From positions 186,001-250,000 of the forward strand of contig JANINS010000003.1 of NCBI GenBank assembly GCA_024508725.1: DNA of 64,000 nt. The letters are read 5' to 3'. The position numbers and the translations under genes were made by a program. Under the pieces are notes generated by a model, which saw only the letters and a list, made by a program, of their open reading frames with translations, was not told the DNA's origin and did no database searches. Origin of the DNA: Chitinophagaceae bacterium (GTDB lineage: Bacteria > Bacteroidota > Bacteroidia > Chitinophagales > Chitinophagaceae). How positions within the stretch are numbered: position 1 is the first letter of the stretch; every line of letters starts with the position of its first letter. Of this stretch, positions 1 through 9,914 are shown piece after piece.

Positions 1-3000
1 ATCACAAAGTTGAATGGTAAGATCAAAGATCTTGCATTCGTCGGTGATACGATCTTAGGTAAACTTGATCTCTCAGCAAAAGAAAGAAGCGGTTTTGAAC
101 TAAAAAAACTCAAAGCAGATTTTAAATTCACCACCAGTGAAATGGAATTTGCGAATCTTGATCTGCAAACACCAAGAAGCCGCATCAGGGATTATTTCAG
201 GATGAGGTACACCGAGTTTGAAGATGATATGAGTGACTTCGTTGAGAAAGTAATCATCAATGCAAAATTCAAACAAGCCGATATCAACTCTGACGATATT
301 GCCTACTTTGCTCCTGAATTAAAAGACTGGAACAAAAAGATCGCTGGCAGCGGATCTTTCAATGGTACAGTTAACAATTTTACGGGTAATGATGTTTTTG
401 TAAGAACAGGTAATTCATCTGTTTCAGGAAATATTGCGGTTACCGGAGTAACTGATATCAATACAGCCGTTTTCCGCTTATCAAATGGAACGGTAAACAC
501 TAATTACAACGACATTGCCACTTACGTTCCCGATATTAAAAATGTAACCACTCCTGATCTCAGAAGTCTTGGTTCTATCCGTTTTGCGGGAAATTTTAAT
601 GGAACGATCCGCAGGTTCAGCACCACAGGAAATCTTAATACAAGCCTCGGTAATGCATACACTGATCTTAGCATGAATATTCCTTCGAAAGGTCAGCCTA
701 CTTACAACGGAGCCATCAACACACAACGATTTAATCTTGGAAAGTTTCTCGACATCAAAGATCTGGGCTATGTAAGCATGAATGGCAGGATCAACGGAGC
801 TGGCTTTGATAAGAACACACTCAAAACAAGTTTTGATGGAACGATCGGTGAGCTTCACTATGGTACTTATACTTACCGAAACATCTCTACCAACGGAACG
901 TTTCAAAAAGGGGCTTTCGCAGGTGAAGTAAGAATGAACGATCCCAACCTGAACTTCACAAGTAATATCAACATCGACTTCAATGGAGATCAGCCAAGGT
1001 TTTTGGTTTTGGGCGATGTGGCAAAAGCCAATCTCCAGGCTTTACAACTTACCCAGGATAAATATGAGCTTGCAGGTTTATTCGATCTTGATTTTACCGG
1101 AACCAACATCGACAATTTTATCGGCTATGCGAAATTGCTGAACGCTTCTTTGTTACACGATAGTACAAGACTTGCTTTCGACTCACTTTCACTTTCTACT
1201 GAACTGGTTGATGGCAGAAAGCTGCTCACTTTAAAGAGTAATGAGATCGATGCAACAGTAAGAGGTCAGTATAATATTCTTGACCTTCCAAACACCATAC
1301 AAAGTTACCTGCACAATTACTATCCATCTTATATCGCTGCGCCTTCAAAAATTCCGCAGGACCAGCGGTTCGGAATTCGCATCACTACAAGAAATATCTC
1401 TGATTACATTAGCATATTCGATCCAAGGCTTTCCGGATTCGACAATTCAACCATCTCTGGTAGAGTGAATACAACAAGACCTGATTCAGGCTTTGCCATC
1501 ACTACCAACATACCTTATTTCCGTTATGACAAAGCTCAGTTTACCGGAGTACAGTTCAGAGGCGTTGGAGACAGGAATACACTTAACTTAAATGGAGATG
1601 TTGATATTGTAACCTATGGCGATAGTTTGTATTTCCCAAATACCAAGATCAATATTCAAAGCAGCAACGACATATCATCAGTAAGTATTAAAACCAAAGC
1701 AAATAATACACTGAATGAAGCTGATCTTAACGCAACCGTTACAACATTTGAAGATGGTGTTCAGATCGATTTTAAACCATCATCATTTGTTTTGAACGAT
1801 GCTAAATGGAGTTTGGAAAAAGAAGGTCAGTTGGTCTTGAGAAAACATTATATCAGTGCGAAAGATGTAAAGTTCACACAAGGTTTCCAGGAGATCACGG
1901 TTTCAACAAGGCCGATCGAAGGCGGAAACGTATTAGCAGATGAATTAGTAGTGAATCTGAAGTCAATTCACCTGGGCGATTTCATTCACTTTGCCACCAA
2001 AGATCCGCAGATGGAAGGTCTTGTTTCCGGTGAAGTAGTGATCACTGATATTTTTGATCAGCTTATCGCTACAGCAAAGCTGGATGTTGAAGATTTTCAT
2101 CTGAATAACGATTCTATTGGTAAGGCAATGATCAATGCCTGGTACAGTAAACGAACCGGTGAAGTGAACTACGATCTTGTTTTCCCCGACAAACCTTACA
2201 ACTTCCAGGTCAAAGGGAAATACAGTATAAAAGATTCAACGGGGTTACCGCTTTCAACCAAAATCCGTTTGGATAATTCACGTATTCCAAAATATGTTAG
2301 CGGTTTTTTAAGTTCTATTTTCTCTGATGTAGATGGATATGCAACAGGCGAAATTGAATTAAAGGGAGATATCAAACGTCCACACCTGCTGGGCAAGGTA
2401 AAACTTACCAACGCAGGTTTCAAAGTTAACTACACACAAGTGTATTACAAGATCGATGAAGCCGATCTCGATTTCCAGGAAGATCGAATTGATCTTGGAC
2501 AGTTTGTTTTAAGAGATAAGTACAATAATACAGGGACAGCAAGAGGGATATTGTACCAACGTTCTTTCCAGAACATGCGTTTCGACTTTGAACTGTCAAC
2601 ACCAAAAATGTTGTTGCTCGATACCCGTGAAAGTGACAACGAAAACTTTTACGGTAAAGCAGTAGGTAGAGCCAGTGTAAGCATCAGGGGACCTGAAGAT
2701 GATATTCAAATGAACATCACCGGTGAAGTGAATGACACTTCGCACATCTTTATTCCAACAAGCGATGCACGGGAAAGTGGAGAAGCTGATTACATCGTTT
2801 TTAAACAACCCGGAAGAGAAGTTAAGCCGGTAAAAGATGAAGGAACCAATGTAACCGTTGATCTTGATGTTACTGCTACCAATAAAGCAGACATTGACCT
2901 GATCTTAGATCCTTTAGCAGGAGATGTGTTGAAAGCAAAAGGAAATGGACGTTTAAGAATTCATGCCGGCACAAGAGATAAGGTTACCATGAACGGCAGG

Positions 3001-3924
3001 TACAATATCGAAGAAGGAAGTTATGATTTCAACTTTCAGCAGTTGTTGAGAAAACCTTTCGTAATTGATCCGAGAGCAAACAATTACCTCGAATGGACAG
3101 GTGATCCGTATGCAGCACAGATACATGTTGATGTAAAATACACTGCAGAAAAGATCAGTCTTAACGATCTTCTCGGAAAGATCAACCTGGGTTCAACTGC
3201 AAAATATTACCGTGGTAATGTAAATGTGATCGCTTCGCTGAGAAACAAACTCACAGAGCCAAAAACAACATTCCGTCTTGATTTCCCAACTTCCGATTTC
3301 AGCAATGATGAGATCTTTAATGCTTTCCTCAACAAGTTGCAGAATGATGAGAACGAAATGAACAAACAGGTTACTTACCTGCTACTCTTCAACTCGTTTG
3401 CACCTTACGGAGAAGGCAGAAACGTTACGCAGAATATTTATAGTTACGCTTACAAAGGTTTGTCGGATATCTTCAATCGCCAGGTGAATAATATTGTAAA
3501 TGATCTTTTGTACAAGATCACCGGCAACCGTGGATTTAAGATCGATATCAGCACTTCATTTTACAGCAGTTCGTCTTTGTTGGGAAGCGGCAATCCTGTT
3601 GACAGAACCATTGGTGATCTTTCGAGACTGGATCGTTCAACAGTTGATCTCAGGGTTCCTTTCAAATTACTCAACGGTAAGATCATCATCAACGTTGGCG
3701 GGAATCTGGACTTTTCTCTTGGCAACAACTCTGCTTTTCAAAACAACAGCTTCCAGTGGTTGCCCGATTGGAATATTGAATTTGTTTTGGGAAAGAGTGG
3801 TGCTTTACGGATGATCGTGTTCCAGCGAAACAGTTTAGACATTAATACTGTTGGAACAAGCAGCAGTTTAGGTCGTCGTAACCGTTATGGAATAAGTCTC
3901 AGCTACAGTAAAGATTTAGATTAG
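1..3924 (+). CDS. tamB: TamB-like translocation/assembly module (5' truncated by window edge)
   Basis: The frame is open from the first base, so this is the C-terminal 1307 residues of a longer protein; the TTG at position 10 is not a convincing start. The sequence is a very long run of beta-rich, low-charge repeats such as 'FNGTIRRF' and 'GRINGAGF', typical of the AsmA/TamB family. The last 400 or so residues resemble the TamB C-terminal domain (DUF490), including 'GRYNIEEGSYDFNFQ'. TamB is an inner-membrane-anchored periplasmic bridge, linked in Proteobacteria to TamA and outer-membrane protein assembly and more broadly to lipid transport to the outer membrane. No TamA/BamA-like partner is visible because the upstream side is cut off. 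Family assignment is strong; the exact cargo is unknown. Confidence 0.85.
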   Translation: MTKLNGKIKDLAFVGDTILGKLDLSAKERSGFELKKLKADFKFTTSEMEFANLDLQTPRSRIRDYFRMRYTEFEDDMSDFVEKVIINAKFKQADINSDDIAYFAPELKDWNKKIAGSGSFNGTVNNFTGNDVFVRTGNSSVSGNIAVTGVTDINTAVFRLSNGTVNTNYNDIATYVPDIKNVTTPDLRSLGSIRFAGNFNGTIRRFSTTGNLNTSLGNAYTDLSMNIPSKGQPTYNGAINTQRFNLGKFLDIKDLGYVSMNGRINGAGFDKNTLKTSFDGTIGELHYGTYTYRNISTNGTFQKGAFAGEVRMNDPNLNFTSNINIDFNGDQPRFLVLGDVAKANLQALQLTQDKYELAGLFDLDFTGTNIDNFIGYAKLLNASLLHDSTRLAFDSLSLSTELVDGRKLLTLKSNEIDATVRGQYNILDLPNTIQSYLHNYYPSYIAAPSKIPQDQRFGIRITTRNISDYISIFDPRLSGFDNSTISGRVNTTRPDSGFAITTNIPYFRYDKAQFTGVQFRGVGDRNTLNLNGDVDIVTYGDSLYFPNTKINIQSSNDISSVSIKTKANNTLNEADLNATVTTFEDGVQIDFKPSSFVLNDAKWSLEKEGQLVLRKHYISAKDVKFTQGFQEITVSTRPIEGGNVLADELVVNLKSIHLGDFIHFATKDPQMEGLVSGEVVITDIFDQLIATAKLDVEDFHLNNDSIGKAMINAWYSKRTGEVNYDLVFPDKPYNFQVKGKYSIKDSTGLPLSTKIRLDNSRIPKYVSGFLSSIFSDVDGYATGEIELKGDIKRPHLLGKVKLTNAGFKVNYTQVYYKIDEADLDFQEDRIDLGQFVLRDKYNNTGTARGILYQRSFQNMRFDFELSTPKMLLLDTRESDNENFYGKAVGRASVSIRGPEDDIQMNITGEVNDTSHIFIPTSDARESGEADYIVFKQPGREVKPVKDEGTNVTVDLDVTATNKADIDLILDPLAGDVLKAKGNGRLRIHAGTRDKVTMNGRYNIEEGSYDFNFQQLLRKPFVIDPRANNYLEWTGDPYAAQIHVDVKYTAEKISLNDLLGKINLGSTAKYYRGNVNVIASLRNKLTEPKTTFRLDFPTSDFSNDEIFNAFLNKLQNDENEMNKQVTYLLLFNSFAPYGEGRNVTQNIYSYAYKGLSDIFNRQVNNIVNDLLYKITGNRGFKIDISTSFYSSSSLLGSGNPVDRTIGDLSRLDRSTVDLRVPFKLLNGKIIINVGGNLDFSLGNNSAFQNNSFQWLPDWNIEFVLGKSGALRMIVFQRNSLDINTVGTSSSLGRRNRYGISLSYSKDLD

Positions 3925-3957
3925 GAAGTAAGGGTTCAGTTCTTCCTTCCCCGTTCC

Positions 3958-3972
3958 TTGTGTCACTCACTT
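3958..3972 (+). repeat. Intergenic repeat core, subfamily A, copy 1
   Basis: Exact TTGTGTCACTCACTT in the 78-bp gap between the convergent stops of tamB and ribBA. It is followed by GTAC, as in other copies. One of six identical 15-mers in the window. Confidence 0.8.
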
Positions 3973-4002
3973 GTACTGCAACAATTCTATTCAGCAGTTC
4001 AG

Positions 4003-5217
4003 CTACAGTCCTTCTTTCTCGATCAATATTTCATGACCCAGCTTATCTCTTTTCGTTTTCAGATAATTCTCATTATGCGGATTGGGAGCAATTTCAATCG
4101 GAACAATATCTACGATCTCTATTCCATATCCTTTTAATCCGGCTCTTTTTCTTGGGTTGTTGCTCATTAGCTTTAAACGAGTAGCACCAAGACTTCTCAG
4201 TATTTGTGCACCTACGCCATAATCTCTTTCATCCATTCCAAAACCCAGTTTCAGGTTGGCTTCAACGGTATCCATTCCTTCCTCCTGAAGTTTGTAGGCT
4301 TTCAGTTTGTTCATCAAACCAATTCCTCTTCCTTCCTGGTTCATGTAAAGGATCACACCTTTACCTTCCTTTTCTACCATTTGCATGGCATGGTGCAACT
4401 GGTCACCACAATCGCAGCGAAAACTTCCCAATATATCACCTGTAAAACAGCTGGAGTGTACCCTTGTGAGTATCGGTTCATCTTTTTCCCAGCTTCCTTT
4501 TATCAATGCAAGATGTTCGGCTCCGCTTAGTTTTTCTTTGTATGCTGCCAAAGTAAAATTGCCATATTTGGTAGGCATGTTCACCCTCACTTCTTCTTCA
4601 ACCAGGCATTCAAACTTCAGGCGATATTCGATCAGGTCTTTAATAGATATCACCTTCAAGTCAAACTTCTTCGCAATCTCCAATAGCTGAGGTAATCTTG
4701 CCATCGTACCATCTTCGTTCATGATCTCCACCAACACTCCGGCAGGTTCCAATCCTGCTAAACGGGCAAGATCGATGGTGGCTTCTGTGTGACCAGCACG
4801 TCTTAAAACACCACCGGATTTCGCTCTCAGCGGAAAAATGTGGCCTGGCCTTCCAAAATCATGCGGTTTCATCTCCGGATTTATCAAAGCCAATATCGTT
4901 TTTGACCGGTCCTGTGCAGAAATCCCGGTACTTGTTCCATAACCCAACAGATCCACCGAAACAGTAAAAGCAGTTTCATGCAAAGAAGTATTCGAAACCA
5001 CCATCGGCTCCAATTGCAACTCCTGGCAACGTTCTTCAGTAATGGCAGCACAGATCAATCCCCGGCCCTCTTTGCTCATAAAGTTGATCACTTCAGGCGT
5101 GGCAAAACGGGCTGCGATGATGAAATCACCTTCATTTTCACGGCTTTCGTCATCTACCACGATAAGCAACTTACCCTGCTTTATATCTTCTATCGCACTT
5201 TCAATCGAATTCAGCAT
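4003..5217 (-). CDS. ribBA: Bifunctional 3,4-dihydroxy-2-butanone-4-phosphate synthase / GTP cyclohydrolase II
   Basis: Makes both precursors of riboflavin: DHBP from ribulose-5-phosphate and the pyrimidine from GTP. The N-terminal RibB half (about residues 1-200) has the acidic motif '[11 protein letters not shown]'. The C-terminal RibA half (about 205-405) has the zinc-binding cysteine cluster in '[19 protein letters not shown]' and 'NQEGRGIGL'. Length 404 aa fits bacterial RibBA fusions. The ATG at 5217 ([11 protein letters not shown]) is chosen over an upstream ATG at 5262 because a good -7 box lies between them and the homologous region starts here. The gene stands alone with a short leader; I see no FMN riboswitch. 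Confidence 0.95.
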   Translation of the reverse strand: MLNSIESAIEDIKQGKLLIVVDDESRENEGDFIIAARFATPEVINFMSKEGRGLICAAITEERCQELQLEPMVVSNTSLHETAFTVSVDLLGYGTSTGISAQDRSKTILALINPEMKPHDFGRPGHIFPLRAKSGGVLRRAGHTEATIDLARLAGLEPAGVLVEIMNEDGTMARLPQLLEIAKKFDLKVISIKDLIEYRLKFECLVEEEVRVNMPTKYGNFTLAAYKEKLSGAEHLALIKGSWEKDEPILTRVHSSCFTGDILGSFRCDCGDQLHHAMQMVEKEGKGVILYMNQEGRGIGLMNKLKAYKLQEEGMDTVEANLKLGFGMDERDYGVGAQILRSLGATRLKLMSNNPRKRAGLKGYGIEIVDIVPIEIAPNPHNENYLKTKRDKLGHEILIEKEGL

Positions 5218-5233
5218 ACATAAACTTGAGCGG

Positions 5234-5262
5234 CAAAGGTAATGAAGAGAAGTGCCGTACAA
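5234..5262 (-). promoter_or_regulatory. Bacteroidota-type promoter of ribBA
   Basis: Minus-strand TTG (5262-5260), 18-nt spacer, then TACCTTTG (5241-5234), matching the Bacteroidota sigma-A pattern TTG-N19-TAnnTTTG. It ends 16 bases before the ribBA ATG, so the leader is very short. Confidence 0.65.
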
Positions 5263-5511
5263 CTTTCGATTAGAGAAAAAGGATATATGATGCTTTTATT
5301 AATTCTTTTGTTGAACCAGGAGGAAAAACAAAATCTGAAAACTCGGCAAAGCAGCATAAACATTGGAAAATTTGCCTGTTAGCTTGTCACTTCTGAACCT
5401 CTTTTGCACATAAGAATTGCACCGGTTGCAGTGATGGGGTAAGATTGTTAATATTATGTTGCGATTGTAAGCTTTTAATTATTTACTTGCACCCCGAAAA
5501 CTAACTAAATT

Positions 5512-8500
5512 ATGCTCAGGAAAATTCTACAAATCCTTTTGATTGTGGCGCTTCCGGCTTTGGCCCTGGCACAAACCACAACAAGTAGCATGAGTGGAGT
5601 TATCAAAACGGCAACTGGTGAAGCACTGGTTGGCGCTACGGTAACAGCAACTCATGAGCCCACAGGAACAGTGTACAAAACCCAAACCCGTACAGGCGGA
5701 AGGTTTGACATCAACAACATGAATCCTGGTGGTCCGTACACAGTGCAGATCTCATTTGTGAACTTTGCTACAGAAAAAAGATCTGACGTTTATCTAAGTC
5801 TTGGTGAAACCTACAAGCTCGACGCAAGTCTTAAAGACAAGGCAAATGAGCTTACAGCAGTTGAAGTAACTGCAGCTGCAAGAAACTCTGCTTCTGCAAG
5901 AGGTGGTACACAAACTACCATCAGCAGTGAGAGACTGGCAACTTTACCAACCGTAGGTAGAAACATCACAGACTATTTAAGAGCTGTACCACAGGCAAGA
6001 ATTATGTCTGGAACTGAGGGTACGATCTCTATCGCTGGTCAAAACAACCGTTACAATGCATTTTACATTGACGGGGCTTTGAACAACGACGTGTTTGGTT
6101 TGGCTGCATCGGGAACGAATGGTGGACAAGCGAACATTCCTCCGATCTCTCTGGATGCGATCGACCAGATCCAGGTTGCAATTTCTCCGTATGATGCTTC
6201 TTTAAGCGGTTTTACCGGTGGTGGAATCAATGCAATCACCAAATCTGGTACTAACCAGATCCGTGGTACTGCATATTTTCTTTACAGGAACCAGTCTTTA
6301 TCTGGTAAAACACCAACAGGAGCAAAATCAGCAGCTACCAAGTTGCCTGATTTCCAGGACAGAACTTTTGGTTTGAGCATCGGTGGACCGATCGTAAAAA
6401 ACAAATTGTTCTACTTCCTGAATGCTGAGATGGTTCGTTTTGAACGTCCGCAAACATTTGATACGTCAAGATATACTGGTAATACAAGAGGTGCTGCGAT
6501 CGAAGCAATAAGAACTTACCTGATCAACACTTATAAATATGATCCGGGAGGGTATATTGATAACCCTGAAAAAGTGAATGCTGATCGTATCAACTTCAAA
6601 CTTGACTGGAACATCAATACCAACAACAAACTGAGCTTCACTTACAGGTTCAACAAAGGTGAAAGGTACAATACCACTTCAAGCAGTTCAAGCACCATTA
6701 ACTTCTACAATAACGGTTACATCTTCCCAACGAATACAAACACTTTTATTGCTGAATTAAGAAGTGTGTTGAGCAGAAATGTTTCTAATAAATTGTTGGT
6801 GACTTATGCTGATGTAAAAGATGACAGAGGACCTTTAGGTAATCCTTTCCCACGTGTAACGATCACTGATGGATCAGGAAGAATTGTATTCGGACCAGAT
6901 AACAGTTCTACCATTAACCTGCTTACCCAAAAGAACTTCAACTTGTTCGATGCGGTACGTTGGAATCTTGGTAAACATGTGCTGACGGTTGGTACAGACA
7001 ATGAACTGAATAACGATTACAATGCGTTCATTCAGAACACCTGGGGTAACTACTCTTATAACAGCTTAGCTGATTTCTATAACAATGCTAAACCAACTGC
7101 TTATTCGGTGGGTTATTCTTTGATCGATAATAAGAATGACGAAACAACTGCAGCAGCTGCTAAGTTCAAGATCGCAAGAGTGGCTTTGTTTATTAATGAT
7201 GAATACAAACCGAGTGAGAACCTTACGTTGAACCTTGCTTTAAGAGCAGACAAATATTGGTTCATCACTAACCCTGCTACGGATGATTTTACGAATAATA
7301 TAGCTATCCCTAAGTTCTCTCAGTATTATGATCTACAAGGTGCCCGTTCTGGTTTGAAACCAAAAATGCCGGTGTCTTTATCACCAAGAGTTGGCTTCAC
7401 TTACAGAATACCTGAAGAGAACATCACCATCAGAGGTGGTATCGGATACTTTACAGGTCGTGTACCTTTGGTATGGCCTGCTGGTATCTACAACAACAAC
7501 GGTATTTACCAGGGTAGTTTTACAGCTAATAGTTCTCAGAATCCTTTTGCACTTGATTCTATCAAAAATCAGGGTGGATTTAAAGCTGATCCTTTTGGAC
7601 AATACCGTGCATCCAATGTAGGTATTAGCTTAAGCAAAGGTGGTTTAAACCTTATCTCTGCTGAGTTCAAATTGCCTAAGGTTATTAGAACTACTATGGC
7701 TATTGATAAGCGTTTTGGCAAAGGTTGGACTGCAACTGTTGAGGGTATCTTCACAAAGAATGTTAACGAAATATACTACACTAATATTAACATCCTGCCG
7801 CCAACTGGAGTTTCAAAAGGGCCTGGTGGAAGATCTGTTTATCCTTCAAGTGTTGTTATTCCAATTCAAGGTACTAGCAACCCGTATGACAATGCAATAT
7901 TGTTGAGCAATAATAAAGGCGATAAAGGATTCTCTTACCAGTTCACATTTAGCTTAGACAAACGTTTCCAGCGTGGTTTTGGGTTTAACTTCAACTATAG
8001 TTTCGGAGAGTCAATTGTTGTGCATGAGCAAACAAGTTCTGTTAACTTGTCTCAGTGGAGATTCATAGAAACAGTTAATGGTAGAAATAACATCGGCAGA
8101 TCATTCTCCGATTTCTCTCCTGGTCATAGATTGTTTGGTACAGTGAGCAAGAAGTTCACTTATGCAAAAGGTTTATTGGCTACCACTTTATCACTTGTTT
8201 ACACAGGACAGTCAGGACAACCTTTCAGCTATGTGTACACTCAAGTTAGTGGTAATAATCCAGGTCCTGTTCGTGATGATCCAAGTGGTGGTAACGACCT
8301 GATCTATGTTCCAACTTCTGCTGACATTCAAACTTACCTGAACAATAACCAGTTTGTAAACAACACTGTTGCAGGTGTTACTTACACTCCGGCTCAACAG
8401 GCTGCAGCTCTGGAAACTTACATCCAGAACAACGCTTACTTACGCAAAAACCGTGGTGAGTTTGCAGAAAGAAATGGTGACAGATTACCTTTCACACATA

Positions 8501-8817
8501 TTCTTGATTTAAGAATCGCTCAGGATTTCAATGTGAAATTTGGTGGTAAGAGAATCCAGTTCCAGGTTACTTACGACATCTTCAACTTCACAAACTTCCT
8601 GAACAGGGATTGGGGTAGAACATACTTCATGACCAACGATAACATCCAGTTGATCAGGTTCAACGGTTATAAAAATGCAAACACTGATCTTACACCAACT
8701 TACAGTTTCAACCCAACATTGGCACAGCCACAAACTGTAGCTAACGTTAGTACGACCAGCATTCCAAGTGTTAGTCCACGTTGGAGCAGCCAGTTAGGTT
8801 TAAGAATCAACTTCTAA
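5512..8817 (+). CDS. TonB-dependent receptor, Oar-like, with carboxypeptidase-regulatory-like N-terminal domain
   Basis: Outer-membrane TonB-gated transporter of 1101 aa. A signal peptide (residues 1-20, ending 'LALAQ') is followed by a carboxypeptidase-regulatory-like beta-sandwich (about 22-115, 'GVIKTATGEALVGATVTATH'). A plug region (about 125-245) contains 'TLPTVGRNITDYLRAVP' and 'IDGALNNDVFG'. A long beta-barrel ends in '...SQLGLRINF' with a C-terminal aromatic residue. The first domain plus Oar-type plug fits the OmpA-related/Oar receptors of Bacteroidota. No SusD lipoprotein lies beside it, so a polysaccharide-utilisation role is not indicated. It is monocistronic, with a long upstream region and a strong terminator. 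Energising would come from a TonB-ExbBD complex such as the one at 50.9-54 kb. Substrate unknown. Confidence 0.93.
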   Translation: MLRKILQILLIVALPALALAQTTTSSMSGVIKTATGEALVGATVTATHEPTGTVYKTQTRTGGRFDINNMNPGGPYTVQISFVNFATEKRSDVYLSLGETYKLDASLKDKANELTAVEVTAAARNSASARGGTQTTISSERLATLPTVGRNITDYLRAVPQARIMSGTEGTISIAGQNNRYNAFYIDGALNNDVFGLAASGTNGGQANIPPISLDAIDQIQVAISPYDASLSGFTGGGINAITKSGTNQIRGTAYFLYRNQSLSGKTPTGAKSAATKLPDFQDRTFGLSIGGPIVKNKLFYFLNAEMVRFERPQTFDTSRYTGNTRGAAIEAIRTYLINTYKYDPGGYIDNPEKVNADRINFKLDWNINTNNKLSFTYRFNKGERYNTTSSSSSTINFYNNGYIFPTNTNTFIAELRSVLSRNVSNKLLVTYADVKDDRGPLGNPFPRVTITDGSGRIVFGPDNSSTINLLTQKNFNLFDAVRWNLGKHVLTVGTDNELNNDYNAFIQNTWGNYSYNSLADFYNNAKPTAYSVGYSLIDNKNDETTAAAAKFKIARVALFINDEYKPSENLTLNLALRADKYWFITNPATDDFTNNIAIPKFSQYYDLQGARSGLKPKMPVSLSPRVGFTYRIPEENITIRGGIGYFTGRVPLVWPAGIYNNNGIYQGSFTANSSQNPFALDSIKNQGGFKADPFGQYRASNVGISLSKGGLNLISAEFKLPKVIRTTMAIDKRFGKGWTATVEGIFTKNVNEIYYTNINILPPTGVSKGPGGRSVYPSSVVIPIQGTSNPYDNAILLSNNKGDKGFSYQFTFSLDKRFQRGFGFNFNYSFGESIVVHEQTSSVNLSQWRFIETVNGRNNIGRSFSDFSPGHRLFGTVSKKFTYAKGLLATTLSLVYTGQSGQPFSYVYTQVSGNNPGPVRDDPSGGNDLIYVPTSADIQTYLNNNQFVNNTVAGVTYTPAQQAAALETYIQNNAYLRKNRGEFAERNGDRLPFTHILDLRIAQDFNVKFGGKRIQFQVTYDIFNFTNFLNRDWGRTYFMTNDNIQLIRFNGYKNANTDLTPTYSFNPTLAQPQTVANVSTTSIPSVSPRWSSQLGLRINF

Positions 8818-8836
8818 TCATAACTGATAGAACAAT

Positions 8837-8867
8837 AAAAAACCGTCTCAAATGAGACGGTTTTTTT
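8837..8867 (+). terminator. Rho-independent terminator of the TonB-dependent receptor gene
   Basis: Perfect stem ACCGTCTC / GAGACGGT with a short AAAT-type loop, preceded by A-rich sequence and followed by seven T residues, 20 bases after the receptor stop codon. Confidence 0.9.
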
Positions 8868-8920
8868 ATTGCAGCAATTCAATCCCTATTTTACCATTAT
8901 ATACTCTATTCTCCTTTTAT

Positions 8921-8974
8921 ACTTTATCTACTCTACATACTTTATCTACTCTACATACTTTATCTACTCTACAT
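8921..8974. repeat. 18-bp tandem repeat, three perfect copies
   Basis: Unit ACTTTATCTACTCTACAT repeated three times without mismatch (8921-8938, 8939-8956, 8957-8974), with a degenerate partial copy before it and the first bases of a fourth after it. It sits between the receptor terminator and the 3' end of the esterase gene. There are no spacers, so it is not a CRISPR array. Confidence 0.9.
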
Positions 8975-8980
8975 ACTTAT

Positions 8981-9802
8981 TTACCTCTTCACTCCCCATC
9001 CCCATTTTAAAAACTCAGGAAAAGCCTCACCCCAGGTTTTTACATCATGTTTACCGCCTTCTACTTCATAATAAGTGATGTGCTCATCGGTATAACCTTT
9101 TGCTTTCAGTTCATGAATAAGATCCAACGTATCGTCTATCGAATCGATCACACCATTATTGTTCCTGTCTTCTTTCTCATCATTTGTTCCGCATTCAAAA
9201 AAGAACTGTAGCCACGGATGCATTGTTCCTTTTCTTACCTGTAAATGCATAATTCGATCCATCTCATCATTATAACCTTCATCATACGCTTTTCTTCTCC
9301 ACCACAACGATCCGCTGAACACACCAACTTTAGTAAATTCATTGGCATGATTCCAAACAATATCCAAAGCACTTAATGCACCAAGTGAAAATCCTGCGAA
9401 AGCTTTCTCTTTAAAGTTGGGAACATTGTACTGTTTCCTGATGAAAGGCAACAACTCATCAAACAAAAACTTATTGTACAAACCAGCTTTCGAACCACGG
9501 GTTTTAAAATCCTGCATGTAAGCTGTACCATATTCTAATTTTCTTTCTTCGCCACAATGTATAGCGATCACCATTAGTGGATCAATTGCATTGTTCGAAA
9601 ACTGCTCATCCAGTATTTCATCAAACCCCATTTTAAGCAGATCCTGGCCATCATTTACCAGCAGTAAACTCATTTGGTCAGGTAATAAAATATTGCGAGG
9701 CAGGTAAGCATCAACAATTACATCTCTTTCAAGATAGTCTGACTTGATGGTGATCTGTTCTACTAACACAGCTTCCAGTACAGGCAATTTCTCTTTAGCC
9801 AT
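8981..9802 (-). CDS. Esterase D / enterochelin-esterase-like alpha/beta hydrolase
   Basis: A 273-aa alpha/beta-hydrolase of the putative-esterase (PF00756-like) family. The nucleophile elbow is 'AGFSLGALSA' with Ser at about residue 139, and the probable catalytic His is in 'GGKHDVKTW' near the C-terminus. There is no signal peptide, so it is probably cytoplasmic. It hydrolyses an ester or amide of unknown identity. It is divergent from the ATP-grasp/carboxylate-amine ligase pair, with 112 bases between start codons. A TATTTTCG -7-like box lies 7-14 bases upstream of its ATG. This arrangement suggests a shared pathway in which the hydrolase processes the ligase product; that is inference. Confidence 0.85.
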   Translation of the reverse strand: MAKEKLPVLEAVLVEQITIKSDYLERDVIVDAYLPRNILLPDQMSLLLVNDGQDLLKMGFDEILDEQFSNNAIDPLMVIAIHCGEERKLEYGTAYMQDFKTRGSKAGLYNKFLFDELLPFIRKQYNVPNFKEKAFAGFSLGALSALDIVWNHANEFTKVGVFSGSLWWRRKAYDEGYNDEMDRIMHLQVRKGTMHPWLQFFFECGTNDEKEDRNNNGVIDSIDDTLDLIHELKAKGYTDEHITYYEVEGGKHDVKTWGEAFPEFLKWGWGVKR

Positions 9803-9914
9803 ATCAGGCGAAAATAAGGGAAACCGTCTCTCAAAATCAATAGAAAAACAGGTGAATTCAGCAGAACTTGATTATATTGAAACCGAAACAGACTTAAATA
9901 TCAAACTTCTGCAT

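Noticed and set aside
481-906. 141-aa minus-strand ORF inside tamB
   Set aside because: Shadow of a strong coding frame; no family features or ribosome site.
5217-5511. FMN riboswitch near ribBA
   Set aside because: No conserved FMN aptamer pieces, and ribBA appears to have a very short leader.
8921-8974. CRISPR array
   Set aside because: Units are adjacent with no spacers and no cas genes are present.
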